Shown piece by piece: positions 7,966 through 15,622 of a stretch of 36,062 bases of DNA. Positions within the stretch are counted from its first letter, which is position 1, and the number at the start of each line of letters is the position of its first letter. Origin of the DNA: Pseudomonadota bacterium. GTDB taxonomy: Bacteria > Pseudomonadota > Alphaproteobacteria > Rhizobiales > Xanthobacteraceae. The notes under the pieces were generated by a model. That model was not told where the DNA came from, made no database searches, and worked only from the letters and a program-made list of their open reading frames with translations. The DNA lies in contig JAEXHR010000028.1 in the NCBI GenBank assembly GCA_023449855.1, positions 1 through 36,062 of the forward strand. Direction: 5' to 3'. Position numbers and translations under genes: made by a program.

Positions 7966-9828
7966 ATGTTCGACAGAAAGACCGATACCGCCCGGCGCGT
8001 GCTGCCGCTCGCAGTATCGATGTGCGCGCTGACCCTCGCCGTGCCGGCCTTGGCACAGGATGGCGAAGCTCGTAGCAATTCCAAGCGCCCCTCAGTGTCG
8101 CGTGCGAAGCCGGTTGCGCCGAATTCCACGACGAGCCTGGTCAATCTGCTGATCAAGCAGGGTGTCATCACCGAAGAACAGGGGACGGCGCTGATCAAGC
8201 AAGCCGAAGACGAAGCCTATGTGCAGCGCGAAGCCGCCAAGGGCGCTTCGGCCCGTGCCGAGGAAGCTTCGAAGGCTGCAACGGCTGCAGCTGCGGCAGC
8301 ATCTCCTCCGGGCACCAAGCACGTCACCTATGTGCCGGAAATCGTGAAGCGCCAACTGCGCGACGAGATCAAGCGCGAAGTGATGGCCAAGGCCGAGAAG
8401 GAAAATTGGGCCTCGCCAGGCAAGTATCCGGAATGGGCGCAGCGCATCCGCTTCAGCGGCGACATGCGTGCGCGCTATGAGGGGCAGTTCTTCCCGACCG
8501 GTAACGACCCGCGTCTGGTCAATTTCAACTCGATCAACACGGGTAACCCGTACGACCTTTCGGACGCTAATCCGTATTTCGCTCCGACCTTGAATACCAG
8601 CCAGGATCGCGATCGCGCGCGCTTCCGTCTGCGTGTCGGTGCCGACATCGATGTTGCTGACAATGTGCTTGCCGGTTTTCGTTTCGCCAGCGGTGACAGC
8701 AACTCGCCTGTAACTCTGAACCAGACGATGGGCGGCAATGGCGGAAATTTCTCGAAATACGCGCTGTGGATCGACCGCGCCTATCTGCGTTACCAGCCGT
8801 CGAACGATTTCAGCTTCTCGGTGGGCCGCTTCGACAATCCGTTCTGGTCGCCGACCGATCTCGTCTGGTATCGCGATCTCGGCTTTGATGGCTTCGCAGC
8901 ACAACTGAAGCACGAGGTAGCGCCGGGTATTACGCCATTCCTCGTGGCCGGTGCATTCCCGACCTACAACAGCGATCTGAATTTTGGTTACAACATCGAC
9001 CAGAATTTGGTTCAGAATGGTTTGCCCGGTAAATACGCGAGCAACGACAAGTGGATGTACGGCGTTCAAGCTGGCGTGGGCGTGAAGTTTGACCCGCAGT
9101 CTAGCTTCCGCTTCGGTGTCGCTTATTACGACTTCACCAACACCCAGGGGCGCGCGTCGTCGAACTGCTTCGTCTTCGGCACCGCAGATGTCTGCGATAC
9201 CGATCTGACGCGTCCGTCTTTTGCGCAGAAGGGCAATACCTACTACACCCTGCGCAACATTGCGGCGGATCCGGCGCTTGCGGGTGGAACGATTCAGCCC
9301 GCCTATCAGTACTTCGGTCTGGCCAGCCAGTTCCGTCCGGTCGTGGTTAGCGGTCAAGTCGATCTTGGCGATTTCCATCCCGTCCATGTCGTGATCGACG
9401 GCGAATACGTCAACAATACCGCCTTCGATCGCGATGCCCTCTTGGCGCTTGATCGCACTAACGCTTACAGAGCACGTACGCTTGCCAATAATACCGCCCC
9501 AACCTCGGACGGCACCACCGGCCCCTTCAACGGCGGCAACCAGGGCTGGATGACCCGCGTGACTGTTGGTCATAAGCAGGTCAAGACGCTGTGGGATTGG
9601 AACGTCCATGTCGGCTACAAGTATCTCGAATCCGACGCCATGATCGACGCCTTCGTCGACTCGGATTTCGGCCTCGGCGGTACCAACCTCAAGGGCTATT
9701 TCATCGGTGGCAATCTCGGTCTGTCCGACAATGTCTGGGCCTCGCTCCGCTACATGAGCGCCAACAACATCGCCGGTGGCCCGTACTCGGTTGACATCGT
9801 CCAGTTCGACCTGAACGCGAAGTTCTGA
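7966..9828 (+). CDS. putative outer-membrane porin (Porin_5-like)
   Basis: A 620-residue protein with a signal peptide (residues 1-31, ending ALAQ). The mature N terminus has a conserved-looking helical element (SLVNLLIKQGVITEEQGTAL) followed by an Ala/Glu-rich helix (about 85-140) that could be a periplasmic coiled coil. From about residue 160 (RIRFSGDMRARYEGQFF) the sequence is a beta barrel with alternating polar and hydrophobic strands, many aromatic residues and a terminal Phe (VDIVQFDLNAKF). This is the layout of the putative porin family. There is no plug domain and no TonB box that I can see. A ribosome site (AGGGGA) precedes the ATG. It sits directly behind tonB in the same operon, which suggests that TonB or the other periplasmic proteins act on it. 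Confidence 0.88.
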   Translation: MFDRKTDTARRVLPLAVSMCALTLAVPALAQDGEARSNSKRPSVSRAKPVAPNSTTSLVNLLIKQGVITEEQGTALIKQAEDEAYVQREAAKGASARAEEASKAATAAAAAASPPGTKHVTYVPEIVKRQLRDEIKREVMAKAEKENWASPGKYPEWAQRIRFSGDMRARYEGQFFPTGNDPRLVNFNSINTGNPYDLSDANPYFAPTLNTSQDRDRARFRLRVGADIDVADNVLAGFRFASGDSNSPVTLNQTMGGNGGNFSKYALWIDRAYLRYQPSNDFSFSVGRFDNPFWSPTDLVWYRDLGFDGFAAQLKHEVAPGITPFLVAGAFPTYNSDLNFGYNIDQNLVQNGLPGKYASNDKWMYGVQAGVGVKFDPQSSFRFGVAYYDFTNTQGRASSNCFVFGTADVCDTDLTRPSFAQKGNTYYTLRNIAADPALAGGTIQPAYQYFGLASQFRPVVVSGQVDLGDFHPVHVVIDGEYVNNTAFDRDALLALDRTNAYRARTLANNTAPTSDGTTGPFNGGNQGWMTRVTVGHKQVKTLWDWNVHVGYKYLESDAMIDAFVDSDFGLGGTNLKGYFIGGNLGLSDNVWASLRYMSANNIAGGPYSVDIVQFDLNAKF

Positions 9829-9830
9829 TC

Positions 9831-10424
9831 ATGCGCAGACACATCCTCACTGTTGCCGCGGTTCTCTCGTCACTGGTGTGTGTCGAGGCGCGCGCCGATG
9901 CAGAGTCCGACAAGCTGCGCGAAGCATTGCGCAGCCTGACTGCCCAGACCCGCTCGCTGGAAGATCAGCGGGCGTCGCTCCAGGGCAAGGTCGCGGAAGC
10001 CGAGCGCGAGAAGGCTGCACTGAATTCGCAGATCGCGGCGGCCAAGGCCCAGGTCAAGGAAGTCGAGAAGATGCACCGCGAGGCGGTGGACGAATTCAAC
10101 CAGCGTCTGGAAGATCGCAACCAGACGCTGGAGAAGTGGAAGGCGGCCTACGAAGAAGCCGCTACCGTCGCCCGCGCCAAGGATGCGGAGCGCGCCAAGT
10201 TCGAGGGAGAGGCGACGGCCTACAAGGCCAGCACCAAGAGCTGCGTCGCCAAAAACGGCCAGCTCATGAAGGTTGGGCGCGATCTGCTGCGTCGTTATGA
10301 AGGCGTGTCCTTCGGCGACATTGCAGTTATCAATGAGCCATTGACCGGTGTGCGCCGTGTCGAGGTTCAGAACATCCTGCAGGACTACGAAGACAAACTG
10401 CTCGAGCAGAAGGTTATTCAATAA
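9831..10424 (+). CDS. periplasmic coiled-coil protein of unknown function
   Basis: A 197-residue protein. Residues 1-22 form a signal peptide (MRRHILTVAAVLSSLVCVEA followed by RA). Residues about 25-125 are a long heptad-like helix rich in Glu, Lys, Ala and Gln (LRSLTAQTRSLEDQRASLQG, REKAALNSQIAAAKAQVKEV). A short C-terminal segment contains one Cys (STKSCVAKNGQL) and an RRYEGVSFGDIAVIN element. Length and coiled-coil character resemble periplasmic adaptors or tethers such as YbgF/CpoB N-terminal regions, but I cannot assign a family. It starts two bases after the porin stop and its own stop overlaps the next ATG (TAATG), so it is made together with both. Confidence 0.85.
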   Translation: MRRHILTVAAVLSSLVCVEARADAESDKLREALRSLTAQTRSLEDQRASLQGKVAEAEREKAALNSQIAAAKAQVKEVEKMHREAVDEFNQRLEDRNQTLEKWKAAYEEAATVARAKDAERAKFEGEATAYKASTKSCVAKNGQLMKVGRDLLRRYEGVSFGDIAVINEPLTGVRRVEVQNILQDYEDKLLEQKVIQ

Positions 10425-11485
10425 TGCGTTTGCGTTCATCCCTCATGCTCGCGACGGCAACAAGCGTTGCCGTCGTTTCGGCTCTCGCCGTGTCGTCGGC
10501 CCATGCACAGACGGCGATGCAGCCGGCGCAGTCGCGTATCGCGCAGGCCCCAGCCCCAGCTCCGGCGAAGCAGCCGGCCCGTCCGGCGGCGGCTCCCGCC
10601 GCGCCGGCGGCTGCCGCTCCGGCACCATCGACCACGGTCGCCGCGGCGAAGTCCTCGGGCGAAATCGTGGCCCGCGTCGGCAATAACGACGTCAGCGCCG
10701 ACGATATGCGCAACTTTATCGCGACCCTCGGGCCGCGCGAACAGGCCGCTCTCGCGCAGGATCCGGCCTTGCTCAGCCAGGCCGTGCGCGTGATGCTCTC
10801 GAACCGCCTCGTGATGCAGGAGCTTGCCGTCAAGAAGTGGGACAAGCAGCCGCAGATCGAAGCGCAGCTGGAGAAGGTGCGCGAGAGCGCGCTGGTCGAG
10901 CTCTATTTGCAGTCGGTATCGAATCCGCCGGCGAATTTCCCGAGCGAGGACGACCTGCAGAAGGTCTATGAGGCTAACCGTGCCTCGTTCCAGGTGCCCC
11001 GGCAATATCAGCTCGGTCAGATCTATATCGCTCTGCCGAAGGATGCCGACAAGGCGACCGCCGATGCCGCCAGGAAGAAGGCGGACGAGGTGCAGAAGAA
11101 GCTGAAGGCTCCCGGCGCCGACTTCGCAGCCATCGCGCGCGCCGATAGCGCCGCCAAGGAAAGCGGCGAGCGCGGCGGCGATCTCGGCCTTCTGCCCGAA
11201 GACCAGATCCGTCCGGAAATCCGCACCCAGATCGCAGGTCTGGCCAAGGGAGCCGTGTCCGAGCCGATTACGATGGATGACGGCATCCACTTCATTCGTC
11301 TGATCGACACAAAAGTGCCGTATACGCGCACTCTGCCGGAAGTTCGCGATGCGCTGGTCCGCCAGATTCGCCAGCAGCGCGCTGCCCAGTTGCGGCAGAA
11401 TTATCTCGCTGAACTTCTGAAGCAGCAACCGCCGATCATCAATGAGCTGGCACTCGCCAAGCTCCTCGATGGCAAGAAGAACTAA
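10424..11485 (+). CDS. periplasmic peptidyl-prolyl cis-trans isomerase, PpiC/SurA type
   Basis: A 353-residue protein with a signal peptide (about 1-29, ending SSAHAQ) and then an Ala/Pro-rich linker to about residue 75. A SurA-like N-terminal helical region follows (VARVGNNDVSADDMRNFIA, LSNRLVMQELAVKKW). A parvulin domain spans about 185-290 (QYQLGQIYIALPKD, ADFAAIARADSAAKES, RGGDLGLLPEDQI, KGAVSEPITMDDGIHFIRLI). The C-terminal helix is rich in Arg and Gln. Proteins of this type fold or chaperone outer-membrane barrels and secreted proteins. Its place after the TpsB and porin genes suggests that it is dedicated to one of them or to a secreted substrate. Confidence 0.92.
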   Translation: MRLRSSLMLATATSVAVVSALAVSSAHAQTAMQPAQSRIAQAPAPAPAKQPARPAAAPAAPAAAAPAPSTTVAAAKSSGEIVARVGNNDVSADDMRNFIATLGPREQAALAQDPALLSQAVRVMLSNRLVMQELAVKKWDKQPQIEAQLEKVRESALVELYLQSVSNPPANFPSEDDLQKVYEANRASFQVPRQYQLGQIYIALPKDADKATADAARKKADEVQKKLKAPGADFAAIARADSAAKESGERGGDLGLLPEDQIRPEIRTQIAGLAKGAVSEPITMDDGIHFIRLIDTKVPYTRTLPEVRDALVRQIRQQRAAQLRQNYLAELLKQQPPIINELALAKLLDGKKN

Positions 11486-11489
11486 GGAG
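11484..11489 (+). promoter_or_regulatory. strong ribosome binding site of the YbjN-like gene
   Basis: AAGGAG overlaps the last bases of the PpiC-type stop codon and lies 7 bases before the ATG at 11497. It fixes that start and shows that the two genes are co-transcribed. Confidence 0.7.
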
Positions 11490-11496
11490 TATCAGT

Positions 11497-11997
11497 ATGT
11501 CCGACACCAATCTCGCTAGCCTTACGCTGGAAGCCCTGCGTGACCTGATGCAGAACTCGGGATACCGGGTTGAGCTCGTGTCCGATGCGGCGGCGAATGT
11601 TTCGCTGCTCCGCTCGTCGACCGCCGGTTTCGCTTTCGACATCCGTCCGGGTAACCGTCTGGCCGCCGACGAGAAGAGCTTCGTGGATTTCACCTTCAGC
11701 GCCTGGCTGAATGTCGAAGGTGAATTGCCGCTCGACATCGTCAATCGCTGGAACGCGCTGCGCCGCTTCGGCCGCCTGCAGCTCGTGCCGGGCTTCCTCG
11801 CCATGACCATGGACGTCTCGCTGATCGGCGGAGTCGCACCGAACTATGTGCGCGCGCAGGTCGAAATCTGGGATCATCTGGTGCAGGCGCTGGTGCCTTA
11901 TCTGCGTGAAGAGCTGCAGAAGATCACTTCGGACAAGTCCGCCGATGTCGCTCCGGCGGCGCCGGAAGAGGTGCCTGCCGAAGCCAAGGTGGCTTGA
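11497..11997 (+). CDS. YbjN-like protein
   Basis: A 166-residue protein without a signal peptide, so cytoplasmic. The body (LTLEALRDLMQNSGYRVEL, FDIRPGNRLAADEKSFVDFT, LPLDIVNRWNALRRFGRLQL, FLAMTMDVSLIGGVAPNYVR, VEIWDHLVQALVPYLREEL) matches the YbjN family, whose fold resembles type III secretion chaperones. The C terminus is an Ala/Pro/Glu tail. The biochemical role of YbjN proteins is not settled. In this operon a chaperone role for an exported protein is possible but unproven. Confidence 0.8.
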   Translation: MSDTNLASLTLEALRDLMQNSGYRVELVSDAAANVSLLRSSTAGFAFDIRPGNRLAADEKSFVDFTFSAWLNVEGELPLDIVNRWNALRRFGRLQLVPGFLAMTMDVSLIGGVAPNYVRAQVEIWDHLVQALVPYLREELQKITSDKSADVAPAAPEEVPAEAKVA

Positions 11998-12010
11998 TAG
12001 GTCTGGACTG

Positions 12011-12859
12011 ATGACGGCAGGCCGTTTTGTTTCGAGCATTGATCGTGGCGCGCTTCGTTCGGGCGCCACATTGATGTTGGCTGCCGGCTTGCTGTCGGTT
12101 CTCGCTGTCTCGGCTCATGCGGAGCCGATCGGCAACAATATGCGTGTGGCCTCGGTCGAGACCGAGGTCGCGCAAGCGGAGTCGAACGCCGCCAAACCGG
12201 ATGCGGCGAAGCCCGCGGCCGCACGGGTTGATGCACCGCCGGCCTCACCGATGGTGTCGTCGACACCCATCAGCGCTGCCAATCCACGCGCGCTTTACCG
12301 TGCGCTGATCGAGCGTGAGGTGCGCCACACCAGTCTGCCGGCTGATGTCGCCGAGGCTGTGATGGGCGTGGAGAGCGGTTACAACCCGGCTGTGATCGGT
12401 GCCGATGGCGAGATCGGCCTGATGCAGGTGATGCCGCCGACGGCGCGGATGCTTGGCTATACCGGTTCGATGGCGGATTTCGCCGCGCCTGAAATCAACA
12501 TCAAATACGGCGTGATGTATCTCGCACAGGCCTGGGCGAGGGCAGGCGGCGACCTCTGCACCGCGCTGATGAAATATCGTGCCGGGCATGGCGAGACCCG
12601 GTTCTCTCAGCTGTCGGTCGATTACTGTATCAGGGCTCGTACGCGCTTGGCGGCCAAAGGCTATCCTTTGACCGGCAGCGTGCCGGTCGCGACCTTTGGC
12701 TTCCGTCCCGGTGGCGGGGGCAGCGCGCTCGCCATGGCGAGCTGCCGCAAAGGCTGCCTGAATATCGGCGGTGGCGGGCGTGTGGATTTCGCCGCCCTGA
12801 ACAATCGCCTGGCGCAGGTCGCCATCCAGGTCAATACTCCGCGAACGCCAGGAAAGTAA
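12011..12859 (+). CDS. lytic murein transglycosylase (SLT family)
   Basis: The ATG at 12011, 13 bases after the YbjN-like stop, gives 282 residues with a clear signal peptide (about 1-37, ending SAHA). An open frame extends further upstream but would run through the previous gene. An Ala/Pro linker is followed by the SLT domain at about residues 95-225. It shows VMGVESGYNP with the catalytic Glu at about residue 121, then EIGLMQVMPPTARMLG and KYGVMYLAQAWARAGG. The enzyme cleaves peptidoglycan strands, which would open room for a trans-envelope complex. It is an operon member between the YbjN-like gene and a small secreted protein gene. The Gly-rich C-terminal 60 residues, with a Cys pair (ASCRKGCLN), are not part of the SLT domain. 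Confidence 0.92.
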   Translation: MTAGRFVSSIDRGALRSGATLMLAAGLLSVLAVSAHAEPIGNNMRVASVETEVAQAESNAAKPDAAKPAAARVDAPPASPMVSSTPISAANPRALYRALIEREVRHTSLPADVAEAVMGVESGYNPAVIGADGEIGLMQVMPPTARMLGYTGSMADFAAPEINIKYGVMYLAQAWARAGGDLCTALMKYRAGHGETRFSQLSVDYCIRARTRLAAKGYPLTGSVPVATFGFRPGGGGSALAMASCRKGCLNIGGGGRVDFAALNNRLAQVAIQVNTPRTPGK

Positions 12860-12865
12860 CGCGCC

Positions 12866-13243
12866 ATGATCGCCCGGCTTTCTGCGCTGCTGTTGATGGC
12901 CCTCGCAATGCCGGCCGTTGCGCAACAGCCGCCACCTGCGGAGCCGAAGCCTGAGTTGATCATCGGTGGTCAACAGGCTCCGACGCGCACCTTCGAGCGC
13001 TGCGTCGATGTCGAGATCGGCGGCGCGCGTAGCTATGGCTGTCTTAACGAGACCCTGAAGCGCGATGTCGACAAGGTCGCCCCCAGCCTGAACCTGCCGC
13101 CGATCGACGCCCGCTCGGCCGACACCAAGCTGGGCATCGTCAACATTCCCGCGGTCCAGCAACAATACGGGTCCAATTTCGGCCGCTCCGTGGTGCCGTT
13201 CCGCGTGCCGCAGCCAGTCTTCGGCACGACACCCCGACGATAG
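12866..13243 (+). CDS. small secreted protein of unknown function
   Basis: A 125-residue protein with a signal peptide (about 1-20, ending AVAQ) and a Pro-rich start. Two cysteines (FERCVDVEIGG and RSYGCLNE) could form a disulfide in the periplasm. The C-terminal half is rich in Pro and Val (VPFRVPQPVFG). I recognise no family. Six bases separate it from the transglycosylase stop, and the protease gene follows after six bases, so it is part of the same operon. Confidence 0.8.
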   Translation: MIARLSALLLMALAMPAVAQQPPPAEPKPELIIGGQQAPTRTFERCVDVEIGGARSYGCLNETLKRDVDKVAPSLNLPPIDARSADTKLGIVNIPAVQQQYGSNFGRSVVPFRVPQPVFGTTPRR

Positions 13244-13249
13244 ATCGCG

Positions 13250-14068
13250 ATGTCCGTTCCAGCTCTGACACGAATCGGGCCGATGACCGGTGATGCGCGC
13301 GGGGCCGGTCCGAGCCTGTATCAGTGGCGCTATGTCTGCGCGTTGACGGCCGTCGCGGTGATCGTCTCTGCGGCATCGCCGGCATCGTCGCAGTTCTTGT
13401 TGCCGACCAGAACTGAAGCGCCGTCCCTGGCGCCGCCAAAGCCGCTGACCCGGGCCGATCTACCGCCTGTCGAGCGTGGCGAACGCGCCGGTACCGGGTT
13501 TTTCGTGGATGATCAGGGGCATCTCCTGACTGCACGGCACGTGGTTGAGGGCTGTGGCCGCATCGTCGTGCACAAGGAAGGGCGCAGCATGAGCGTGCGG
13601 CTTGTCGCGATGTCGACGCCGTATGATCTTGCTCTGCTGCGGGCACCGAAAACGCGTGGCATCGCGGCGGTGTTTCCGCGCACGGTCACGTCGTCGATCA
13701 ATGACATGGTGTTTGCTGCCGACTACACCGCTTTGCCGACCATGGTGACGCGCGGTGGTACGCTGGCCAATGCGTCGGTGAGCAAGACGTCGGGCGGAGA
13801 CGAAGCAGGGCACATTGCCATTACGTCCACCGTGACCTTCGGCGCGAGCGGTGCGCCCGTGCTGGATTCCCGCGGTCTTGTCGAAGGCGTTGTCAGCCGC
13901 CGTACGAATATCAACCGCGTTCTGGCTGTCGGCGCAGCCGGAGCGAAGTCATTTCTCGCATCGAGCAATGTCCGGCCTCAGGAGGACGATCGTCCGCAAC
14001 TCAGCGGATCGGCCTCGCGTGCCCATCGTGCGGCGAGCATCTCCGCGCGTGTCGTTTGCCTGAACTAG
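13250..14068 (+). CDS. trypsin-like periplasmic serine protease
   Basis: A 272-residue protein with an N-terminal membrane or signal segment at about 27-48 (YVCALTAVAVIVSAASPASS). The chymotrypsin-fold domain follows: GTGFFVDDQGHLLTARHVVE with the catalytic His at about 97, the Asp at about 126 (YDLALLR) and the nucleophile Ser at about 200 (FGASGAPVLDSRG). There is no PDZ domain, unlike DegP. It could trim or quality-control exported proteins in the periplasm. The exact start is uncertain, because an in-frame ATG at 13283 would also leave the signal segment intact. It lies in the TpsB-TonB operon, which argues for a processing role there. Confidence 0.88.
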   Translation: MSVPALTRIGPMTGDARGAGPSLYQWRYVCALTAVAVIVSAASPASSQFLLPTRTEAPSLAPPKPLTRADLPPVERGERAGTGFFVDDQGHLLTARHVVEGCGRIVVHKEGRSMSVRLVAMSTPYDLALLRAPKTRGIAAVFPRTVTSSINDMVFAADYTALPTMVTRGGTLANASVSKTSGGDEAGHIAITSTVTFGASGAPVLDSRGLVEGVVSRRTNINRVLAVGAAGAKSFLASSNVRPQEDDRPQLSGSASRAHRAASISARVVCLN

Positions 14069-14081
14069 AGGAGCTACCGCG

Positions 14082-14546
14082 ATGTCACAATTGAATGGTT
14101 CATCTGCGATCCCAAAGGCGAGCAAGCTTCGTACGCTGCTGGCCTCTCTCGGCCTTGTCTCCATCGCAGCATCGCCAGTCGTCGCTCAAGCGCTCGATTA
14201 CCGCAGCCCGGATGCAGCGCCGCCGTCCTGGGGGCAATTCTCAAAACTGGTGAAGTATCGGTTCGAGGAGTGGATGGGCGCCGACGAAGCGGTAGCCAAT
14301 CGCTTCCGCGCCTGGCTGAAGGAAAGCGGCGGCACCGCCAATGGCGCGCCGACATCGATCGTTGTCAAGGCCTGGCTCAATCCGGATGGCAGCGTCGAGA
14401 AAGTGTCGTTTGCACCGTTCAAGGACGAGCGTGCCACCAACGACCTGCGCACCGTGCTGACGCGCGGCAATGTTGGCGAAGCGCCGCCGCCGGAAATGTT
14501 GCAGCCGATCAATTTGCGATTCTCGCTCAATATTGCGAAAGACTGA
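14082..14546 (+). CDS. secreted stand-alone TonB-C-like domain protein
   Basis: A 154-residue protein with a ribosome site (GAGGAG) upstream and a cleavable-looking signal peptide (about 1-36, ending VVAQ). The remaining 118 residues follow the TonB-C pattern: a helix (FSKLVKYRFEEWMGADEAV), strand (TSIVVKAWLNPDGSVEKVSF), helix (DERATNDLRTVLTRG) and final strand (LQPINLRFSLNIAKD). This resembles the end of the TonB encoded at 7180-7905 (RIWADNTGRISRVE, PMPINVRATG). It has no membrane anchor and no Pro-rich spacer, so it could be a soluble periplasmic modulator rather than an energy transducer. The domain assignment is by eye and of moderate certainty. It is the last gene of the operon. Confidence 0.8.
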   Translation: MSQLNGSSAIPKASKLRTLLASLGLVSIAASPVVAQALDYRSPDAAPPSWGQFSKLVKYRFEEWMGADEAVANRFRAWLKESGGTANGAPTSIVVKAWLNPDGSVEKVSFAPFKDERATNDLRTVLTRGNVGEAPPPEMLQPINLRFSLNIAKD

Positions 14547-14554
14547 GTGAATGG

Positions 14555-14582
14555 ACTTTCGGGCTGCGTGCAGCCCGGAAGT
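14555..14582 (+). terminator. hairpin after the last gene of the TpsB-TonB operon
   Basis: ACTTTCGGGCTG (14555-14566) pairs with CAGCCCGGAAGT (14571-14582), with one G-U wobble and a four-base loop. It begins nine bases after the stop at 14546. No clear U-run follows, so it may end transcription weakly or protect the 3' end. The convergent PhyH-family gene ends at 14634. Confidence 0.6.
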
Positions 14583-14633
14583 CTGTCGATTTGACGATGG
14601 CCGACCTAGCCACGGTCAGACATCGTGTGTTGC

Positions 14634-15437
14634 TTAATCCACTTCGGCCAAAGCCTGCCTGATCGCCTGCTCGACAGGCGAGTAAGCTGCATCATCGCGC
14701 GTAAGCTGGAGATTGCCCACCGGCAGCAAGGATGGCTGCGCCATGAAGCGAGCCTCCGTGCCCCGATGCGGCTGTGCGGAATGCACCAGGAACGGGTGAC
14801 AAAGATAGACTGTGCCGGCCTGACCTGTCGCCTGCACCTCGGGACGATGCGCACTCTCCGTAAAGCCATTGTCAGCAAGTTCACCGAGCGAAAGCCCGGC
14901 CTCTCCATGAGGTGCAAGGATGCGGGCGATGTCACGATGCGAGCCTGCACGGATTCGCGTCGGCGCATCGTTCTCACCGACATCAGAGAGCAGGAACAGC
15001 ATCAGCAATGCACGCCCCTTCGAGACGATATTGGCGCGCCACGCCATGAAGTCTGGATTCTCCAGACCGAAGGAGACGTCCACGTGCCAGCCAGCGTCGC
15101 CGGGATCTTCCGGCGAGGGGAAGCGTATCGGGAAGGTGCCCAGCCCGCCTGGCGGCAACCAGTGGCCACTGCCGACAAGCTGATCATAGGCGTGATGCAG
15201 CACCACGGTATTGGCCGCAGCCCGGAACGGCGGCTGTGTGTAAAAGCCGAGCCGGATGACGGGCCTTGTCCAGGTGCTGCGATCGTTAGGATCGCAGCCG
15301 GTGTTACGCCAGAGGATGGCGCGACATTCGTCGGCGACCGCTGCAGGAAAGGCGTCGTCGATTCTGACATAACCGTCGCGGACAAACTGCGTCAGATGCG
15401 CGTCGCCAAGCGCGCGCAGGGAAGGTGTATTTGGCAT
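14634..15437 (-). CDS. PhyH-family (phytanoyl-CoA dioxygenase-like) Fe(II)/2-oxoglutarate oxygenase
   Basis: A 267-residue protein. The Fe(II)-binding facial triad is visible as H118-x-D120 (AGWHVDVSFG) and the distal H219 (YLCHPFLVHSAQPHRG), and Arg230 (EARFMAQP) is the likely 2-oxoglutarate contact. The N-terminal part (LRALGDAHLTQFVRDGYVRI) is the usual PhyH opening. Family members hydroxylate diverse small molecules, so the substrate cannot be read from the sequence. It stands alone on the minus strand, convergent with the secretion operon and about 190 bases after the start of its epoxide-hydrolase-like neighbour's coding region ends. Confidence 0.9.
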   Translation of the reverse strand: MPNTPSLRALGDAHLTQFVRDGYVRIDDAFPAAVADECRAILWRNTGCDPNDRSTWTRPVIRLGFYTQPPFRAAANTVVLHHAYDQLVGSGHWLPPGGLGTFPIRFPSPEDPGDAGWHVDVSFGLENPDFMAWRANIVSKGRALLMLFLLSDVGENDAPTRIRAGSHRDIARILAPHGEAGLSLGELADNGFTESAHRPEVQATGQAGTVYLCHPFLVHSAQPHRGTEARFMAQPSLLPVGNLQLTRDDAAYSPVEQAIRQALAEVD

Positions 15438-15622
15438 GAGTGAAGACTTTCAATTGATCAGGCAAACCGGATGCGTTCCCGCGTTGCGGGTTGCATCATT
15501 CAGATCGGTTTGAGCGCATGGCGTTCAAATCCGGCGGGGCCGCAGGCCCGGCTCAGATTTGGAAGAACGCCGTCTTGATCATCATCTTCATGCGATGAGG
15601 TTATCGCCGCTGGCCTGCAGCG

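Noticed and set aside
7966..9828. The large barrel gene as a TonB-dependent receptor
   Set aside because: There is no plug domain and no TonB box, and the length and N-terminal helix fit the putative porin family better.
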